This document shows, one piece after another, positions 48,031 to 64,000 of a stretch of DNA of 64,000 nt. Location of the stretch: the NCBI GenBank assembly GCA_963556255.1, contig OY744607.1, positions 39,301,222 through 39,365,221 on the forward strand, read 5' to 3'. Within the stretch, counting starts at the first letter, position 1. Each line of letters opens with the position of its first letter. The translations under genes were made by a program, and so were the position numbers. This DNA comes from Allolobophora icterica. Taxonomy: Eukaryota; Annelida; Clitellata; Crassiclitellata; Lumbricidae. The notes under the pieces were generated by a model. The model saw only the letters and a program-made list of their open reading frames with translations. It searched no databases and was not told where the DNA came from.

Positions 48031-49037
48031 CTAGAATCCCCATCATTCACGGCACGCACAATCGTCCAAAACCTTCAGCTGGCCTACCTGGACCTGAGTT
48101 CGACTCGAGGAACGTCCGAAGAACGATCGACAACTACGTCCACGCCTTCCACCGGATCCTCGCGATCGCAGGACCCATCATCGAAGACTCGACGTCGAGG
48201 CGCTCGACAAAACATCTCGTCTCGACAAGATATCAAGAAAGACAACTAACAAAAAATATCCAAAACACTGCAGGGAAGAATCTCCAGCGAATCGCCAGAA
48301 ACAGACCAACCGAAGCGGACATAAAATCGACAATGACGTCATAGGAAGAAGAACATCATCAACAGCCAATAATGACGTCGTCGTTTTATTAAGCATTTCA
48401 GGTTAATTTGCAGTGGTTCTAATACAGACTACACGTCTTCTGAACCACTTAAAACCCTTGTTTTATAATTTATGTTATGTTATGTCATGTTATGTTTAAT
48501 CAGCGCCTCCGCCGCCGCCATGAGAATCATAAAATTCAAATGGCGTAGCCTAATTTACCGGCATAAACTTTATTCTCATAGACGGCAGTAGGCCTAATAA
48601 TTACGGTAATATCATAGTGACAACATAATTAACACTTGAAATGACAATTATCAGACAATAACAACATACTTATCCTAGACAGAAAATATTTCTGCGAATC
48701 CGCTCTGCCAGACCTTACCTTAATTTTTTTCTAATTTTATAGCGCTCTGATCGCCGACAGTTGAGGACAACCTGATCACTCACAGTGTGCGGGTTCAATA
48801 CCCATACAGTATTATTATTAGGATGCTTTTTGATGTTGTTTAATTAGTAAAACTGCCAAACATTTTAGATAATAGTTATAGTTTTAAATTTCTCTACTAT
48901 TATGATGCTTTTGATGTAGTGTTATTAGCCTAGTAATATTTAATTTTTTTTAAATTTACATTCCTTTTTAAAATATTATTATCTTCTTATTAGGCCTACT
49001 TCAATGTTTTATATTTTTTTCTATACTTGTTCACCAA

Positions 49038-49040
<3 letters not shown>
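48031..49040. other. No gene recognised
   Basis: 48060-48260 is rich in TCGAC and TCGAG words. The rest is AT-rich with several TAGGCCTA words. Confidence 0.35.

Positions 49041-49114
<74 letters not shown>
49040..49114. repeat. (TAA)n microsatellite
   Basis: About 24 TAA units. Confidence 0.97.
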
Positions 49115-49116
<2 letters not shown>

Positions 49117-49282
49117 AGACCTTGTACAATTCATAACTGCTGTCGCTATGAAAATGCCGAAATAACAGAAATTACAGCAGTTTTGGGAGATTCTAACAAA
49201 GCGCTCTAAAAAAGCCCAGATACATACATCTACAATTATTGTACATGCATTATACATACTTACAATTGCGTGATTTGTTGCC

Positions 49283-49358
49283 GTGGTGGAGGTGGCGTTG
49301 GTGGTGGTGGTGGTGGTGGTGGTGGTGGTGGTGGTGGTGGTGGTGGTGGTGGTGGTGG

Positions 49359-49422
<64 letters not shown>

Positions 49423-49511
49423 GGTGGTGGTGGTGGTGGTGGTGGTGGTGGTGGTGGTGATGATGATGATGATGATGATGATGAGATGATGATGATGTAG
49501 TGGTGGTGGTG
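49283..49511. repeat. Compound (GGT)n(GAT)n(GGT)n(GAT)n array
   Basis: Alternating blocks of roughly 20 GGT, 16 GAT, 17 GGT and 9 GAT. The poly-Gly/poly-Asp and poly-Val/poly-Met frames are artefacts. Confidence 0.97.
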
Positions 49512-49635
49512 ATGTATCGTCTTTAGTTATACTTAGTTGTGCATACGTCGCTTTATAGTCTGTAATAGTTTATTTAATAAACGTATGCGCTCGTTGTACA
49601 CAAAGCTATGCAGTATGCACGTGTACTTATCAGAT

Positions 49636-49672
49636 GCAAATAAAGACCACTTACTTGTTTACTTACTTACTT
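49636..49672 (+). mobile_element. LINE 3' tail, plus orientation
   Basis: GCAAATAAAGACCACTTACT followed by TTACTTACTTAC: the TTAC-tailed family in the opposite orientation to the other copies. Confidence 0.55.
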
Positions 49673-50165
49673 TAATAATGGGCAGCTATAGTAATCGAAA
49701 CGAATGCCACAATGAGGATGGAAACTTATTTCCAGTTACTGCCTTTCGTTTTCTTGCATTCTTTGGATGAAGACTTTAAAATCGTTATACTATGTTATAG
49801 CATGCCTGTCCTTGAATTTTCAGTTCGTTGTGCTCATCACTGCGCCAGAAACCCACGCGGCAACGCTAAATGCAAGTTCTATTTTTAGTGCTGGAAAAGT
49901 TAAGTAAATAAAGTTACTCCCTTGGCTATAAGAGATCGCATGGCTTGTTTTACATCACGTAGAATTGCTGACTTATTTACGATGACTATCTTATGTAAGC
50001 CTACGCGTAGGGAGACAGCTCAACGTACTTAAGCCTCAAATCGCTGGATTTTTATAAGGCGCGCTACAGAATGAACCACCGTAGTAAAGATAACAATCAA
50101 CTCGTGTTTAACCTGATCAACCTAACCAGGAAGTAAAACAACGATTTTATCAACTTTTCGAGGCG

Positions 50166-50167
<2 letters not shown>
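49673..50167. other. No gene recognised
   Basis: Nothing conserved seen. Confidence 0.3.

Positions 50168-50259
<92 letters not shown>
50168..50259. repeat. (TA)n microsatellite
   Basis: About 46 TA units. Confidence 0.97.
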
Positions 50260-50261
<2 letters not shown>

Positions 50262-50720
50262 CCATGAAACCATGCACTGGCCTTTTGTTTAACTTTATTA
50301 GGCCTAGCCCTATACATGACGTTTTCATTAGACTTAGGCCTGTTTATGTAGACGCCTATACGGCCTATAGAGATAGACCCACAATGTTCGATTGGGTGTG
50401 CGCACAGGTTGGTGGTAGGGCTGCAGACGAGAATAAAGGCTCTAGAGCATTTGTGTACTTAATTTATAATCATCCGACCTAAATAGGCCTACCTTCGACA
50501 ACACGGTTTGTTACAGTTGTAGGCTACTATGCTGTTGTACGCGGATTGTCACGGCTGTTATCGCGATATTTTATAGACCTGTAAAGGTCTGCATCAGTAG
50601 GCCTAATAGCACACGCCTCGGAACAGCCTTCTCATAATCTGATCAAACGCTAAGCCTAGAGAGGTTTAGAGATTATATCGTATTATATCTAAGTCTTAGA
50701 TTTCTATTATTCCATTCAAA
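50260..50720 (+). other. Upstream region of the PLEKHD1-like gene
   Basis: Should hold its promoter and 5' UTR. No clear TATA box. Several TAGGCC words occur here. Confidence 0.35.
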
Positions 50721-62435
<11,715 letters not shown>

Positions 62436-62530
62436 GTAGGACCACATAGGATCACATAGGACCATGTAGGACAACAAAGGACCACATAGGATCACATAGG
62501 ACCATGTAGGACCATATAGGACCACATGTA
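62436..62530. repeat. Minisatellite beginning at the exon 7 splice donor
   Basis: Units of about 10 bp (ACATAGGACC, ATGTAGGACC) start at the donor GTAGGA itself, so the donor-like GTAGGAC word is repeated at least three more times. Confidence 0.8.
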
Positions 62531-62574
62531 GACTACATACATATAGGTCTTACAGAAACCAACGAGGTAAATAA

Positions 62575-62850
62575 TACTGAAGTAAGGCAAGGCAAGGTAA
62601 AGAAAGGTAAGAGCAGGCACGCGTAAACGAGGTAAGGTAAGGTAAGGTAAAGAAGGTAAGGTCAGATAAGGTTACGGTAAGTCAAGACAAGATAACTCAA
62701 GATAATGCAAGGTAAGACTATGCAAGTCAACGTAAGATGAGCAGCTAAGATATGAGGGTAAAAGGAGGCGTTACAAACTAAGGCAAAGCAAGATACATTA
62801 ACGTAACATAAACGAAGGTAAAGTAAGGTAATCGCCATTATCAATAAGAA
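62575..62850. repeat. Degenerate GGTAA-type tandem region
   Basis: Loose repetition of AAGGTAAGGTAAGG. Many cryptic AAG|GTAAGG donor-like sites. Confidence 0.7.
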
Positions 62851-63396
62851 TCGTAAGGTACGTTACCGCCATCGGCCTTGCAGAACAATCTCTACAGATA
62901 CGCAGAAAAGACAAACGTCTTGTTATAGGGAACATTTGTTTGGCGCCTTTAATAGCTGCTGAGAGAAGCGCTCTCTCTGCATCTGTCTATCTGTCTGTAT
63001 GTATGTCTGCCTATCTGTATGTTGGGAAATATGAAAAGCACAACAAAAGGGAAAAGACGTTGAAGAGACGGGTCTCCGTCTTAGTTGACTGAGCTTTAGG
63101 ATTCAGACCTGACTAAGGCTTGCTTTTGGTGAGTCATCGCTGATAGCTTTTAGGCCCTGCGTTAGACGTCGACCGGGTAGAAGTTTCACATTAATTAGTA
63201 AACAGAATGACTCGGAATTTGGGAGACTAATGCCAACAGACGTCCATTGCTTGGATTTGTCAGCTCAAGACCTTGTAGAAATCTGCAGATTACAATCAAG
63301 ACAGATACACTTATGTGAAATAAACGTTTAATTAAGATATTCACGAGCTCTCAACGATTTTCGTGATGATAGTGATGATAACGACGACGAACTGTG
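62851..63396. other. No exon recognised
   Basis: Intronic to the PLEKHD1-like gene; nothing conserved seen. Confidence 0.35.
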
Positions 63397-63880
<484 letters not shown>

Positions 63881-64000
63881 TGATCACGACGCTGATAATG
63901 TATTGCATTCCGTTAAATTTAGGAAAATTTGGTAACTAATTCTTTCCAAATAGCTTAATTGTCTTTCATGTATTTGTTTGCGCATGAGCTCTTGTGCTCA

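Noticed and set aside
49270..49500. Glycine/aspartate-rich protein
   Set aside because: Artefact of the GGT/GAT compound repeat.

Overview
The window reads as nuclear DNA of an animal, most likely a marine invertebrate. It is intron-rich and AT-rich, with no operons, rRNA or CRISPR arrays. It carries CR1/L2-like and RTE-like LINE fragments, tRNA-derived SINEs, Helitrons, many hAT-type MITEs with 8-bp target duplications, and long microsatellites. The word TAGGCCTA is strongly over-represented. I cannot name the species.

Five coding loci can be supported. (1) 496-788, minus: terminal exon of an ISG12/IFI6-IFI27-family protein. (2) 13828-28059, minus: a complete DTL/CDT2 (denticleless) gene. 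I rebuilt it as 13 exons with matching intron phases, 709 codons, seven-bladed WD40 domain, two WDxR motifs and an unusual mid-tail PIP box. (3) 31130-32761, plus: an intronless poly-C2H2 zinc-finger gene, divergent from DTL, with decayed fingers on its 5' side. (4) About 45483-46612, minus: pieces of an unrecognised multi-exon gene embedded in a 54-bp tandem array. (5) 50721-62435, plus: the first seven exons of a PLEKHD1-like gene (PH domain followed by coiled coil), which runs off the right end.

Layout: 1-9.3 kb holds the IFI27-like exon and LINE/microsatellite debris. 9.3-11.9 kb is an 18-bp-type minisatellite. 12-28 kb is DTL with its transposon-filled introns. 28-33.4 kb is the DTL promoter, a TIR element and the zinc-finger gene. 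33.6-37.8 kb is MITEs and microsatellites. 37.8-42.4 kb is the same minisatellite as at 9.3-11.9 kb but inverted, carrying Helitrons and a hAT MITE. 42.7-46.2 kb is the 54-bp array with the unidentified exons. 46.6-50.3 kb is a LINE with a nested hAT element and simple repeats. 50.7-64 kb is the PLEKHD1-like gene, ending at a roughly 450-bp GAT array.

The genes do not form a pathway. DTL acts in CRL4 ubiquitin ligase and S-phase control, the IFI27-like protein is a small hydrophobic membrane protein, the zinc-finger protein is a probable DNA-binding regulator, and the PLEKHD1-like protein has lipid-binding and coiled-coil architecture. All gene names rest on reading translated exons by eye against remembered family features; no database search was run.
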